From Gloeocapsa sp. PCC 7428 (GTDB lineage Bacteria > Cyanobacteriota > Cyanobacteriia > Cyanobacteriales > Chroococcidiopsidaceae): a stretch of DNA of 64,000 nucleotides. Where the stretch lies: contig NC_019745.1 in assembly GCF_000317555.1 (NCBI RefSeq), positions 1,488,001 to 1,552,000 of the forward strand, written 5' to 3'. The position numbers and the translations under genes were made by a program. The stretch's first letter is position 1. Every line of letters begins with the position of its first letter. Positions 47,889-56,618 of the stretch are shown here, piece after piece. The notes beneath the pieces were generated by a model, which saw only the letters and a program-made list of their open reading frames with translations, made no database searches and had not been told where the DNA came from.

Positions 47889-47974
47889 CAGTATTCGTTC
47901 AACAAGCAGGATCTGCTGACCATTTTTACAGAATTGTCTGAGTTTTTGACAACTGTCGCCGCACGCGTAACGAT

Positions 47975-48122
47975 ATCAAATATTAAAGAAACCCACGCCG
48001 GTGGGTTTTGTCTATATCGCCGCGAATTTATTCGCCCCTCCATGAGGAAATCAAATATTAGAGAAACCCACGCCGGTGGGTTTTGTCTGTGTCGCCGCGA
48101 ATTCCTTCGCCTCTCCATGAGG
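47975..48122. repeat. Two tandem 75-bp hairpin repeats
   Basis: Copies start at 47975 and 48050 (period 75) and differ at only a few positions. Each has AAACCCAC-gccg-GTGGGTTT, a perfect 8-bp stem, then TTTGTCT and a CGCCGCGAATT segment, ending CTCCATGAGG. They sit between the permease and trxB genes in the 322-bp gap 47889-48210, which also holds the 48167 hairpin. The gap looks like an array of RNA hairpins between two minus-strand genes. Confidence 0.85.
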
Positions 48123-48166
48123 AAATCTCGCATATTCGGCGATTGAAATTGCCGCTACAATAACAA

Positions 48167-48184
48167 AGTCCGCCTGCGCGGACT
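48167..48184. repeat. Palindromic AGTCCGC hairpin repeat
   Basis: AGTCCGC-ctgc-GCGGACT has the same loop and layout as the AAGTCCAC family at 5103, but with compensating C/G changes in both arms. Confidence 0.7.
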
Positions 48185-48210
48185 ATTAGCAATGATTTTG
48201 ATGAGCAAAA

Positions 48211-49581
48211 TTACAAATTAGCTTCAATCAACTGGCGGTAGTAACTTTTTTGTTTGATGCCTTTAACTTCCATTAAGAGTTCTTGATCTTTGAACAGTTG
48301 AATGGTGGGTGTTCCTGTAACACCGGCAGTTTCTGCAATGTCGCGCTCTTTATCGATGTCAATTTCTACAAAGTGAATTTTGCCATCAAACTCATCTACT
48401 ACTTTGTTCAAAATTGGTTTTAATGTGTGGCAAGGACCGCACCCAGGTGCAACGTATTTGACCATCATTAAGCGATCGCTGTCGTGGAACAATTTCCGTA
48501 AAGCATAACCGCCTTCATGACGCGTTGCACTCACATCAAATTCGCCATTTTGTTCTGTCTTGACTGCTTCGTGAACTAACTCGTTATCTAAGTGCAAGTT
48601 CTCTCCAGCTTGATGGAATTCTTGAATTAAACCGTTAGAAGATAACCAGCGTTCGGCTAACATGGCTGCCATACAACCTGAACCCGCCGCCGTAATTGCT
48701 TGACGATACTCGTGATCTTGCACATCACCTGCTGCAAAGACACCTTCAACGCTCGTTTCTGGCGAATCTGGCTTTGTAATAACGTAGCCAATATCATCGA
48801 GTTCGATTTGTCCTTGGAAGAGTGATGTATTCGGTTTATGACCGATCGCGTAAAATAGCCCCTTGGCATGAATCTTGCTTTCTTCGCCAGTTTGTGTATT
48901 CCGAAGTTTGACCCCTTCCATGTGGTTATCATTCCCAAACACATCGATTGGTTCGGTGTTCCAATGGACTTGAATTTTGGGGTTACTCAAAACGCGGTCT
49001 TGCATCGCTTTACTGGCGCGCATTTTGTCACTGCGGACAAGCATATGGACTTGCGATCCATACTTGGTGAGATAAATTGATTCTTCAGCTGCGGAATCTC
49101 CACCACCCACAACCGCAAGTTCAGCACCATGAAAAATCGGTGTTGCCCCATCGCAGATTGCACACGCTGAAATTCCGCGACTCCAAAATTCGCCTTCACA
49201 TGGCAATCCTAACCGCTTTGCTGTCGCACCAGTGGCAATAATCACGCTATGTGTTTTAAACTCGCGCTCATCAGAACGTACTGTGAACGGACGCTGACTT
49301 AAATCAACATAAGTGACATCTTCCGTATATAACTCAGCCCCCCAGCGTTCGGCTTGCGCTTTCATCCGATCCATCAAATTTGGTCCGGTAATACCTTCGG
49401 GAAAGCCTGGAAAATTTTCTACTTCTGTCGTTGTCATTAGCTGTCCACCAGGCAAACCCCCAGCTTGAAAGCCTTCAAATACAATCGGTTTGAGGTTAGC
49501 TCGTGCAGCATAAATTGCGGCGGTATACCCAGCTGGACCAGAACCAATGATTACTAAGTTCTCTACTGTTGGATTTGTCAT
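48211..49581 (-). CDS. trxB: NADPH-dependent thioredoxin reductase with fused thioredoxin (NTRC)
   Basis: A 456-residue fusion found in cyanobacteria and plastids that passes NADPH electrons to 2-Cys peroxiredoxins and other targets. The reductase part has [17 protein letters not shown] (FAD), the CAICDG redox pair and [12 protein letters not shown] (NADPH). After a linker near residue 325-345, the thioredoxin domain has [13 protein letters not shown] with the CGPC site and TGTPTIQLF. The start at 49581 is canonical ([18 protein letters not shown]). Confidence 0.95.
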   Translation of the reverse strand: MTNPTVENLVIIGSGPAGYTAAIYAARANLKPIVFEGFQAGGLPGGQLMTTTEVENFPGFPEGITGPNLMDRMKAQAERWGAELYTEDVTYVDLSQRPFTVRSDEREFKTHSVIIATGATAKRLGLPCEGEFWSRGISACAICDGATPIFHGAELAVVGGGDSAAEESIYLTKYGSQVHMLVRSDKMRASKAMQDRVLSNPKIQVHWNTEPIDVFGNDNHMEGVKLRNTQTGEESKIHAKGLFYAIGHKPNTSLFQGQIELDDIGYVITKPDSPETSVEGVFAAGDVQDHEYRQAITAAGSGCMAAMLAERWLSSNGLIQEFHQAGENLHLDNELVHEAVKTEQNGEFDVSATRHEGGYALRKLFHDSDRLMMVKYVAPGCGPCHTLKPILNKVVDEFDGKIHFVEIDIDKERDIAETAGVTGTPTIQLFKDQELLMEVKGIKQKSYYRQLIEANL

Positions 49582-49683
49582 GGATGCTTATACAAACTCA
49601 TAATGACTACGTTTAGCTTAGTATAACAAAAAGTTACACAGAGAGCTAGTCGTATCGTTGCGGATTTTAAATCGAGATTGAGG

Positions 49684-50256
49684 TTAAAGAATATTTTGTA
49701 AATCCAAAACAAACCCTGGTAGCACGTCTTCACCGGATAAGCTGACAGGTGAGTTTAATATTTCTACTGGTTGTCCTTGACGATAGATTTCCACACGCTG
49801 GTTTTTCGAGTCGATTAACCATCCTAAGCGTACGCCATTGTCGCAGTATTCTTGCATTTTCGCCTGGGTTGTTTCTATGTTGTCACTTGCAGACATCAAC
49901 TCCACCACAAAGTCAGGGGCTAAAGGTAAGAATGTATCAGGATCTGCGTTGAGAGTATCGATTCTTTCTTGTTTTACCCATGCTGCATCGGGAGAACGAT
50001 TTGCTCCATTAGGTAATTTGAAACCAGTAGAAGCATCAAATGCTACTCCAGTTTGATTGCGATCAGCCCAAATTGCTAATTGTTTTGTCAGTTGAGTGTT
50101 CTTCTTTCCCGTTCCCCAGCCAGTTGGTGGTGTCATCACAATTTCCCCAGTCGCGGTGCGTTCTAATTTGAGATCTGGGTTAGTTTGACAAAGTTGATAA
50201 AACTGCTCGTCTGTTAAGTCAACAACCGAATGTAGATTAAGAGTAATAGCAGTCAT
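49684..50256 (-). CDS. Uma2-family (DUF820) putative nuclease
   Basis: A 190-residue protein of the PD-(D/E)XK-like Uma2 family, expanded in cyanobacteria. SPDAAWVKQERID, LAPDFVVELMSASDNI and VRLGWLIDSKNQRVEIYR carry the acidic and lysine residues. The role is unknown. I chose the ATG at 50256 (MTAITLNLHSVV); an upstream in-frame start at 50307 would add atypical residues. A broken relative lies at 59943-60128. Confidence 0.88.
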   Translation of the reverse strand: MTAITLNLHSVVDLTDEQFYQLCQTNPDLKLERTATGEIVMTPPTGWGTGKKNTQLTKQLAIWADRNQTGVAFDASTGFKLPNGANRSPDAAWVKQERIDTLNADPDTFLPLAPDFVVELMSASDNIETTQAKMQEYCDNGVRLGWLIDSKNQRVEIYRQGQPVEILNSPVSLSGEDVLPGFVLDLQNIL

Positions 50257-50446
50257 TGGTGCGACTCTCCAATCAATGCACATATAAATATTGTGTGCCA
50301 CTATCAACTACAACATTGCACTAAATGGATGCGATCGCACTTCTGCCACACACTATGAAATTATTGCTAAAGTATATGGCTTTTCAAGAATTACATCAAA
50401 ATGCTAGTCTTATGCTACGACCTTGCTAAATTAAAAATCTTAAATT

Positions 50447-50689
50447 ATGGCGAACCTAAGTTGACGTGATGTTCCAGAGGATCTTTATCAGCAAATTAAA
50501 GAAATTGCAGATCGGGAACGTCGCTCGGTAAATCAGCAAATCATTGTACTCTTAAAGCAGTCATTGCGGCAAAGGCGATCGCGAGGAGAAGTATTAGCAA
50601 GTATCGATCGACGAAACGCGACAATTGCCAAACGTGTCGGTATCACACCTGACTCGGCTCAAATGATTGCAGAAGATTGCCAGCGTTAA
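50447..50689 (+). pseudogene. FitA/Arc-type antitoxin with an in-frame stop at codon 6
   Basis: The frame reads MANLS, TGA, then RDVPEDLYQQIKEIADRERR, SVNQQIIVLLKQSL and further to QMIAEDCQR. This is a ribbon-helix-helix antitoxin of FitA type, in which the TGA (50462-50464) replaces a residue inside the strand. No other start lies close enough to restore the DNA-binding strand. No toxin follows. It is a lone relic or needs readthrough. Confidence 0.75.
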
Positions 50690-50881
50690 TGCTATGAGGT
50701 AACTATCAAGGGCTAACAGATAGAGAATAGGAAGCGATCGCACTTTCTATGCTTTTATATCTACCATCTGCATCAGAAATACACCCGTACGTTTGCAAGA
50801 TTTTTATCATATCTGGGCATATTAGCAATTGAGGTGAAGTAGGGCTTACCTTCGTTGCGGTTACAGTAGGAATTGCAGGAT

Positions 50882-52198
50882 ATGAATCAGATTTTGACTG
50901 AAATAAGTGAGAAGATTCGGCAGCAGTTTGATACCGGACCTTACCCTAGAATTGCGTTAGAGAAGTCGCCGAAGAACGACGCTATGGCGCTGTATATCCA
51001 TAGTTTGGTAAATGCGTATTACTTGCGCAATCAAAAAGTCATTAGTACTGAGGGTAAGTTAATTTTAGACGCAGGATGTGGCTCAGGGTATAAATCATTG
51101 ATTTTAGCGGAAGCCAATCCAGGGGCAAAGATTGTTGGTGTAGACATCTCTGCAAACTCGATTGAACTTGCGAAACAACGGTTGCAATATCACGGCTTTG
51201 ACAATGCACAGTTTCACGTATGTAGGATTGAAGACTTACCGAGCTTAGGTTTACAGTTTGACTATATTAATTGCGATGATGTACTGTATTTGTTGAGTGA
51301 ACCAGCGATAGGCTTGCAGGCGATGAAGTCGGTTCTCAAGCCTGATGGAATTATACGCGCTAATTTACACAGTTCACTGCAACGCACTTACTACTACCGC
51401 GCCCAAGAAGTCTTCAAAATGATGGGGTTAATGGATGAAAACCCTGAAGAATTAGAAATTGACTTGGTGCGAGACACGATGAATGCTTTAAAAGATCAAG
51501 TAAAGCTTAAAGCTTTGACATGGAGTCCGCAACTAGAAGCTGATCCAGAACGAATTTTGATGAATCTGTTATTTCAGGGAGATAAAGGCTACACAATCCC
51601 TGAGACATTCGCTGCAATTCGCAAAGCTGAGCTTGAGTTCATCAGCATGGTAAATTGGCGACAATGGAATTTGATGGAGTTGTTTAAAGAACCTGACGAT
51701 CTCCCAGTTTTTTTAGCAATGAGCTTACCGGAGATTAGTATCGAAGAACAATTGACTTTATTTGAATTATTACATCCGGTTCATCGCCTGTTAGACTTTT
51801 GGTGTGGTCATCCGCAGCAAGAACAAGATTTTGTTTTGGTTGCAGATTGGACATTATCTGAGTGGGAAACGACACGCATTCATCTTGTACCGCAACTAAG
51901 AACACCGGAGATTAAACAAGAGTTGCTGAAATCCGTTTCGCAGTTAAACACGTTTGAAATTAGCCAGTATTTACCAATTGTAGAAAAACACGTATCGATA
52001 GATAGTACAGTTGCAGCTTGTTTGTTACCTTTGTGGGAAGCACCGCAATCAATGCGATCGCTTGTAGCACATTGGCAGAAAATACGCCCTGTGAATTTGG
52101 CAACACTAGAGCCATTTAGTGCAAATGAAGCTTTAGAAGTGCTGAGTAACGCGCTTATTGGGTTGGAAAGTCGCGGTTATATTCTTGTAGAACGGTAG
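50882..52198 (+). CDS. SAM-dependent methyltransferase with C-terminal extension
   Basis: A 438-residue protein. Residues ~60-165 are a class I methyltransferase domain (LILDAGCGSGYKSLILAEANPGA; IVGVDISANSIELAKQRL; FDYINCDDVLYLL). The remaining ~270 residues have no motif I recognise. Residues ~10-30 (IRQQFDTGPYPRIALEKSPK) resemble the start of methyltransferase families fused to other repeats. The substrate is unknown. The start may be the TTG at 50873 or this ATG. Confidence 0.75.
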   Translation: MNQILTEISEKIRQQFDTGPYPRIALEKSPKNDAMALYIHSLVNAYYLRNQKVISTEGKLILDAGCGSGYKSLILAEANPGAKIVGVDISANSIELAKQRLQYHGFDNAQFHVCRIEDLPSLGLQFDYINCDDVLYLLSEPAIGLQAMKSVLKPDGIIRANLHSSLQRTYYYRAQEVFKMMGLMDENPEELEIDLVRDTMNALKDQVKLKALTWSPQLEADPERILMNLLFQGDKGYTIPETFAAIRKAELEFISMVNWRQWNLMELFKEPDDLPVFLAMSLPEISIEEQLTLFELLHPVHRLLDFWCGHPQQEQDFVLVADWTLSEWETTRIHLVPQLRTPEIKQELLKSVSQLNTFEISQYLPIVEKHVSIDSTVAACLLPLWEAPQSMRSLVAHWQKIRPVNLATLEPFSANEALEVLSNALIGLESRGYILVER

Positions 52199-52422
52199 AG
52201 TCATAGCAAATCTGGTAGATGAGTGTTCATATGTTCTAGTTATTTAGCCGGAGATGATATTATTTTTCATAAGCGATCGCACTTTTATTACCTAAAAATA
52301 GATGTCATCAGCTTGACTGAGGATGAATTTTTGACGGTTGGATATGTGAAAACCTCGATGAGTGGGCAAGCTAAGTTTAATTACTAGCAAAACATTTTAC
52401 CCACTCTATAGCTAAAAGTACT

Positions 52423-52923
52423 ATGAATACCCAACTTAAGGCTAAATTTCTATATCGGAGGGACAGAAAACACGAAGAAGGTTTCACGCTCATTGAGATG
52501 CTAGTGGTTATTATTATTATTGGTATTCTCTCTGCTACTGCAATGCCGTCGTTTCTGAATCAAGCAGCGAAAACTCGGCAGTCGGAAGCAAAAAATAGTA
52601 CTGGCGCTTTGAACCGAGCGCAGCAAGCTTATTATTTAGAAAATCAAGTATTTGCAGACGATGTAAATAAATTAAGTGTAGGCGTTGTCAATAGCGTTAG
52701 TTATAACTACGTAGTGAGTGGTAACGATTTCATCAATCAAGTTGCAAACTTGGCAACTGCACAGCAAGCAGATTTGAAAAGTTATGCTGGTGGCGTCTTT
52801 AAGTCAGCAAATAATCTAACAACTGTAGCAATTTTGTGTGAGGCAAATAGTGCAGGAAACGCACCGATAAACGCGCCAACGAGTGCGAGTGCTTGTGCTA
52901 ACGGTTCGCAGCGAATGCAATAA
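52423..52923 (+). CDS. Type IV pilin-like protein, paralogue 1
   Basis: A 166-residue prepilin. A basic leader ends in EEG and is cleaved before FTLIEMLVVIIIIGILSATA, the N-methylated helix that packs in the pilus core; the glutamate at mature position 5 is present. The globular part has AQQAYYLENQVF and LKSYAGGVF blocks and a C-terminal Cys pair. Paralogues at 57502 and 58164 share these blocks, so the three arose by duplication. Cyanobacterial pilins act in motility or DNA uptake; which applies is unknown. Confidence 0.9.
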   Translation: MNTQLKAKFLYRRDRKHEEGFTLIEMLVVIIIIGILSATAMPSFLNQAAKTRQSEAKNSTGALNRAQQAYYLENQVFADDVNKLSVGVVNSVSYNYVVSGNDFINQVANLATAQQADLKSYAGGVFKSANNLTTVAILCEANSAGNAPINAPTSASACANGSQRMQ

Positions 52924-53275
52924 GTTAGTTTCGATATAGAAGCTTGTAGTGACTTGCCTGAGGGAAGTTTAACGCTGACTCCTGCTATATTTCTGGTAGT
53001 ATAGCAGTTAGCGATTAGCTATTAGCTCTTATTTTAAAAGCTTTATCGAGAATACATTTACTCAATATACTTGTCCTAAGCTGAATGCGTTTTGCTATAT
53101 AAGCGATCGCATTTCTATAAATGACTCTGATTGAAGAGAGCGATCGCACTTTCAATTCATCAACAGCAAAACTGTACTTTGGTTAACTATTACAGTAATA
53201 CAGGCGATCGCCCGCATTGCTTGTAAGGCTAAAATCAATATGCTATTTACGTAAATGTCTACATATTAAAAATTT
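52924..53275. other. 352-bp gap with repeat E
   Basis: It holds a TATAGCA-like fragment near 53000, extra HIP1 octamers and copy 1 of the 72-bp repeat. I see no gene. Confidence 0.5.
53140..53211. repeat. 72-bp HIP1-bounded repeat E, copy 1
   Basis: It begins and ends with GCGATCGC. The inside reads ACTTTCAATTCATCAACAGC, then AAAACTGTACTTTGGTTAAC and TACAGTAATACAG. Copies: 53950-54021, 56241-56301 (left HIP1 decayed) and 57148-57217. Confidence 0.85.
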
Positions 53276-53566
53276 ATGGGTATTCGCGAGCTACTTGATC
53301 AACAACGATCAGAAATTCTCCGCATTGCGGCTCAACATGGAGCGTACAATGTGAGAGTTTTTGGTTCAGTAGCACGAGGTGAAGCACAACCAGATAGTGA
53401 TATTGATTTATTAGTAGAATTAGAATCGAGCCGCAGTCTTTTAGATCGCGTGGCACTCATGCAAGACTTAGAAGATTTATTAGGCATAAAAGTGGAAGTT
53501 GCAACTGAAAAAGGACTACAAGCAAGTATCCGCGATCGCATTTTGAGCGAAGCATTGCCCTTGTGA
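53276..53566 (+). CDS. MNT-type nucleotidyltransferase antitoxin
   Basis: A 96-residue minimal nucleotidyltransferase. GSVARGEAQPDSDIDLLVEL is the GS-x10-D-x-D active site. In MNT-HEPN toxin-antitoxin pairs this protein neutralises the HEPN ribonuclease, in known cases by AMP transfer. Its TGA overlaps the GTG of the HEPN gene (GTGA). It appears intact while its HEPN partner is frameshifted. Confidence 0.88.
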   Translation: MGIRELLDQQRSEILRIAAQHGAYNVRVFGSVARGEAQPDSDIDLLVELESSRSLLDRVALMQDLEDLLGIKVEVATEKGLQASIRDRILSEALPL

Positions 53567-53903
53567 AGAACGATCAGTTTTACTTAACTGATATCATTCA
53601 ACGGATTGAGCGATTGAGACATATACCCAAGAGGGTAAGAATGTTTTTTTAGAGACTCCGATCATTCAGGATGCGGTAATTCGTAATTTTGAAGTGATTG
53701 GAGAAGCTGTTAAAAGACTATCTCAAGAACTACGGCAAAGTCATCCTGAAGTTCCTTGGCGGCGGGTAGCTGGGTTACGAGACGTCTTGATTCACGGATA
53801 CTTGGGTGTGGATCTCAATGAGGTTTGGAACGTAGTAGAGCAAAATTTGTCTGATCTAAAAAGAAACATAGTAATAATACTACAGGAATTGAGTGAAACT
53901 TAA
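53563..53903 (+). pseudogene. HEPN toxin with frameshift
   Basis: The GTG frame reads [17 protein letters not shown], then shifts. One missing base near 53611 restores [20 protein letters not shown] and continues through [16 protein letters not shown] to the end. The HEPN catalytic motif R-x4-H-x-Y is intact in [10 protein letters not shown]. As sequenced, translation stops at the TAG at 53650-53652, so the toxin is inactive. It is partner to the MNT gene at 53276. Confidence 0.82.
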
Positions 53904-53949
53904 GTCCTAAAAAGACTTTGTTTTAATTGCGCATAGCGCACCACTAAAA

Positions 53950-54021
53950 GCGATCGCACTTTCAATTTATCAACAGCAAAGCTGCACTTTCGTTAACTAT
54001 CACAGTAATACAGGCGATCGC
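53950..54021. repeat. 72-bp HIP1-bounded repeat E, copy 2
   Basis: GCGATCGC ends at both sides; the inside differs from copy 1 at only a few positions. The homology with copy 3 continues downstream to about 54134. Confidence 0.85.
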
Positions 54022-54093
54022 GTTACGTTGATGCTAGGTGATTACTTGGGAGTAATTTTAAACCACAAGCGAGCAATTAACCAGAGACTATTG

Positions 54094-54147
54094 ATGATAA
54101 GTATTGAACAAACAGTTGTAGAAAAGCTAAAAACCGCAGATTATTAG
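54094..54147 (+). pseudogene. Fragment of a DUF2281-type antitoxin gene
   Basis: ATG followed by ISIEQTVVEKLKTADY and a stop. It matches the start of the antitoxin at 56388 (SIEQTVIEKLKT) and then breaks off. It is a truncated duplicate of that gene's 5' end together with its upstream region. Confidence 0.7.
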
Positions 54148-54247
54148 ATATGGGTTTATTGGTAGCGATCAATTCACAGTCGAGTTATCTGTGATTCATG
54201 CTCAACAATAAACGATATAATTAACTCAACTGTGCAACTGTCAACTT

Positions 54248-54475
54248 ATGAATACTCTCGCTCAAGTGTTGGAGACGGCTTCGCAGCTACCTAGAGAACA
54301 GCAAGAAATGCTGATCAACATTCTCCAAAACCGCCTTAACGAAAGTCGTCGTATAGAAATAGCGACAGATGCTCAACAAACCTTGATGGAGTTTCGCGCA
54401 GGTAGATTTCCACACCAATCAGCCGAAGATGCCATTATCGTGCTGCGCGAGTGTTTGCATGAACCAGAAGCATGA
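54248..54475 (+). CDS. Antitoxin of a RelE-type pair
   Basis: A 75-residue helical protein, MNTLAQVLETASQLPREQQE to LRECLHEPEA, of the small antitoxin type found upstream of RelE/ParE-like toxins in cyanobacteria. Its stop overlaps the toxin start (ATGA). It looks intact, while the toxin has an early stop. Confidence 0.7.
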   Translation: MNTLAQVLETASQLPREQQEMLINILQNRLNESRRIEIATDAQQTLMEFRAGRFPHQSAEDAIIVLRECLHEPEA

Positions 54476-54756
54476 GACAGTTGGTTGTAACTCCCTAGTT
54501 CAAACGCGCTTTTCGCAAGTTTGTCAAACGAAATACTGATCTTCAGCAACGTATTGAAGATACTCTCAAGCAAATGGAAGTTGATGTATTTGCCCCAACA
54601 CTAGGCACTCACAAACTCAGTGGCAAACTCGATGGTTTTCAATCCTGGTCGTGTGGTTATGATTGTCGCATTGTCTTCTCTATTGAACAAGACACAGAAA
54701 TGAATATTGAAGTTATTGTTCTGCTCGATATCGGGACGCATGATGAAGTTTATTAG
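54472..54756 (+). pseudogene. RelE/ParE-type toxin with stop at codon 9
   Basis: The frame reads MRQLVVTP, TAG (54496-54498), then FKRAFRKFVKRNTDLQQ, GTHKLSGKLDGFQSWSCGYD, CRIVFSI and LLDIGTHDEVY. The body is a complete RelE-type mRNA interferase of 94 residues. The TAG replaces a residue, usually Ser or Ala, in the conserved first strand. The next ATG, at 54574, would remove a third of the protein. Confidence 0.82.
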
Positions 54757-54932
54757 TTGCAATGTGTGGAGTTATAACTTAGTCACGAGTTAATACTTGC
54801 GATCGCCTAGAAGCACTGCAATACGTGCAATCGCTCTTTTCTATCACCGCTTCTGATTTTGCTTCTCCCCTGTTATTAATGACTGTCTTTGTGTAGACTC
54901 TCATACGCGATCGCACATCAATTGATTTGAAC

Positions 54933-55008
54933 TTACAATCGTTGGAGTAACTCATTATACGCTGCACTCCAATCCAAAACCAATAAATACGCTCTGACTC
55001 AATCAAAC
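54933..55008 (-). pseudogene. C-terminal remnant of a RelE-type toxin
   Basis: After the antitoxin stop, the minus strand reads ERIYWFWIG and, one frame over, SAAYNELLQRL and a stop. This is the usual C-terminus of RelE-type toxins, with a one-base frameshift and with the first two thirds deleted. Confidence 0.65.
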
Positions 55009-55251
55009 CTAGTGCGCGGTAATTGGTGTAGATGGGAAAATGTCATCGAGTGGAACCGTTTCACCATTGGCAATCTCTTGGCGGATCGTAGCAGCCAGTC
55101 GATCCCATTGTTGATCGGTTGTTGCTTCAAAGCGAGTTTTCCAAGCTTGTTCATCTTCGAGTTCATTGAGAAGCTTAAGCGCGATCGCATCTTGTTGCTC
55201 GTCTGGGAGTTTTTCGATTTGTGCAATTGCACGGCGAAGTAGTTCAGTCAT
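55009..55251 (-). CDS. Antitoxin-like protein with a destroyed toxin
   Basis: An 80-residue protein, MTELLRRAIAQIEKLPDEQQ to PITAH. The middle, WDRLAATIRQEIANGETVPLDD, fits antitoxins paired with RelE-type toxins. It appears intact. The toxin downstream is only a fragment. Confidence 0.75.
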   Translation of the reverse strand: MTELLRRAIAQIEKLPDEQQDAIALKLLNELEDEQAWKTRFEATTDQQWDRLAATIRQEIANGETVPLDDIFPSTPITAH

Positions 55252-55477
55252 GTCTCAATCACAAAGCATTGTACAGTAATATATTGAGTCAATTTTACCT
55301 AAGCTGTGTTGTTTGTATGCGAACTCAGGCGATTGCTGCTACTGTGCTTTGCGCGATCGCACTTCCACGAACTAGCTTCAGTGACTCTTGAATAAGAAAA
55401 ATGCCATGATGTGTTAACTAGAGTTGTTACTTGGCTCGTTAAAATAGATGCAATAGGCTGGATTGAGGAGAATGCTG

Positions 55478-55699
55478 ATGACGCTGCCAGAATTGCAAAA
55501 ACAGGCATTACAATTACCAGTTAGCGATCGCTGGCAGTTGGTACAAGCTCTTTTGGAGTCTCTGAAACGGGAAGCACATCCCAAGCTGAAACAGAGAAAC
55601 TTGTCTCGATTGCGAGGAATTGCAAAGAGTTCAACTAATACAGGGGAAACTGATCCTCAAGAGGAGTACGTAACTTATTTGACCGAAAAATATCAGTAA
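55478..55699 (+). CDS. Antitoxin of a PIN pair
   Basis: A 73-residue protein, MTLPELQKQALQLPVSDRWQ to EEYVTYLTEKYQ, of the type that precedes PIN toxins in cyanobacteria. I chose the ATG at 55478 because GAGGAG lies eight bases before it. Its TAA overlaps the toxin ATG by one base (TAATG). Confidence 0.75.
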   Translation: MTLPELQKQALQLPVSDRWQLVQALLESLKREAHPKLKQRNLSRLRGIAKSSTNTGETDPQEEYVTYLTEKYQ

Positions 55700-56232
55700 T
55701 GCGGATTTTGATTGATATTAATGTGGTTCTTGACTTCTTGCAAGAGCGAGAACCGTTTGTGGAAAATGCAGCAATATTATTTGAGCGTATTGATACTGGA
55801 GATATTGAGGGATTTATTGCAGCAACGACAATCACCAACATCTATTACATCGTCCGTAGAGCAGCAGGAAAAGTAGTGGCTCAAGATGCTATTACGCAAG
55901 TTCTGTCAGATTTAAACATTTGTACAGTCGATCTAGAAGTACTGGAACAAGCGCTTGCACTGAATTTTCAAGATTTTGAGGACGCCGTGCAATATGTCTG
56001 TGCGGTAATGCATAACGTAGATGCAATAGTAACTCGCGATCCATCTGGATTTGTTAAGGCGGAGATTCCTGTAATCTTGCCTGAAGAACTTGATACTATC
56101 AGCAGGGGTGAACGAAGAAACCAAAGCAACATTTTGTACAGCAGAAGAGGCGTGTTACCCCGATCGCATCACCATGACTACCTCCGCGATCGCCTAGAAG
56201 CACTGCAATACATGCGATCGCGTCTAGCGTAG
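55699..56232 (+). CDS. PIN-domain toxin, apparently intact
   Basis: A 177-residue protein. The PIN domain (about 1-137) has ILIDINVVLDFLQ, ATTITNIYYIVRR, FEDAVQYVCAV and AIVTRDPSGF, which supply the acidic residues. About 40 extra residues after LPEELDTIS run into HIP1-rich sequence and look like readthrough after loss of the normal stop. It is the only toxin in this island with no visible break. Confidence 0.8.
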   Translation: MRILIDINVVLDFLQEREPFVENAAILFERIDTGDIEGFIAATTITNIYYIVRRAAGKVVAQDAITQVLSDLNICTVDLEVLEQALALNFQDFEDAVQYVCAVMHNVDAIVTRDPSGFVKAEIPVILPEELDTISRGERRNQSNILYSRRGVLPRSHHHDYLRDRLEALQYMRSRLA

Positions 56233-56240
56233 GCAAAGCC

Positions 56241-56301
56241 CAATCGCACTTTCAATTTATCAACCGCAAAACTGCACTTTCGTTAACTATCACAGTAATA
56301 T
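56241..56301. repeat. Repeat E, copy 3
   Basis: It lacks the left HIP1 octamer (CAATCGCAC instead) but otherwise matches. The downstream flank to about 56430 matches that of copy 2. Confidence 0.8.
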
Positions 56302-56387
56302 AGGCGATCGCGTTATGGTTAATGTTAACTGATAAATTGGAAGTAATTTTAAACCACAAGCGAGTAATTATTTAGAGATGATTAATA

Positions 56388-56618
56388 ATGAGTATTGAAC
56401 AGACAGTTATAGAAAAGCTAAAAACCCTTCCTGTAGAAAAACAGCAGGAAGTCCTTGATTTTGTTGAGTTTCTCCAAAGTAAAAGACTTGAAAATTCTTC
56501 TCATCAAGAGCGCGTACCAGCATCTGTGTTTACCCTTGCGCAGCAGTATATTGGCTGTGTGGAAGGAGCAGAAGATTTATCTACTAACAAGAAGTATATG
56601 GAAGGTTATGGTGCGTGA
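56388..56618 (+). CDS. DUF2281-type antitoxin
   Basis: A 76-residue protein, MSIEQTVIEKLKTLPVEKQQ, EVLDFVEFLQSKR, ending KKYMEGYGA. DUF2281 proteins are usual partners of PIN toxins in cyanobacteria. Its TGA overlaps the toxin GTG (GTGA). It is intact, and its 5' end is duplicated at 54094. Confidence 0.82.
   Translation: MSIEQTVIEKLKTLPVEKQQEVLDFVEFLQSKRLENSSHQERVPASVFTLAQQYIGCVEGAEDLSTNKKYMEGYGA

Larger units (their letters stand above)
53904..54247. other. 344-bp gap with repeat E and an antitoxin fragment
   Basis: It contains repeat E copy 2 preceded by TAGCGCACCACTAAAA (as in copy 4), then about 90 bp that closely match the region after copy 3, ending in the antitoxin fragment at 54094. 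Confidence 0.6.

Noticed and set aside
47888-48133. Open frame of 81 codons on the minus strand
   Set aside because: It is made of the two tandem 75-bp hairpin repeats, giving a repeated peptide; it is a by-product of the repeat, not a gene.
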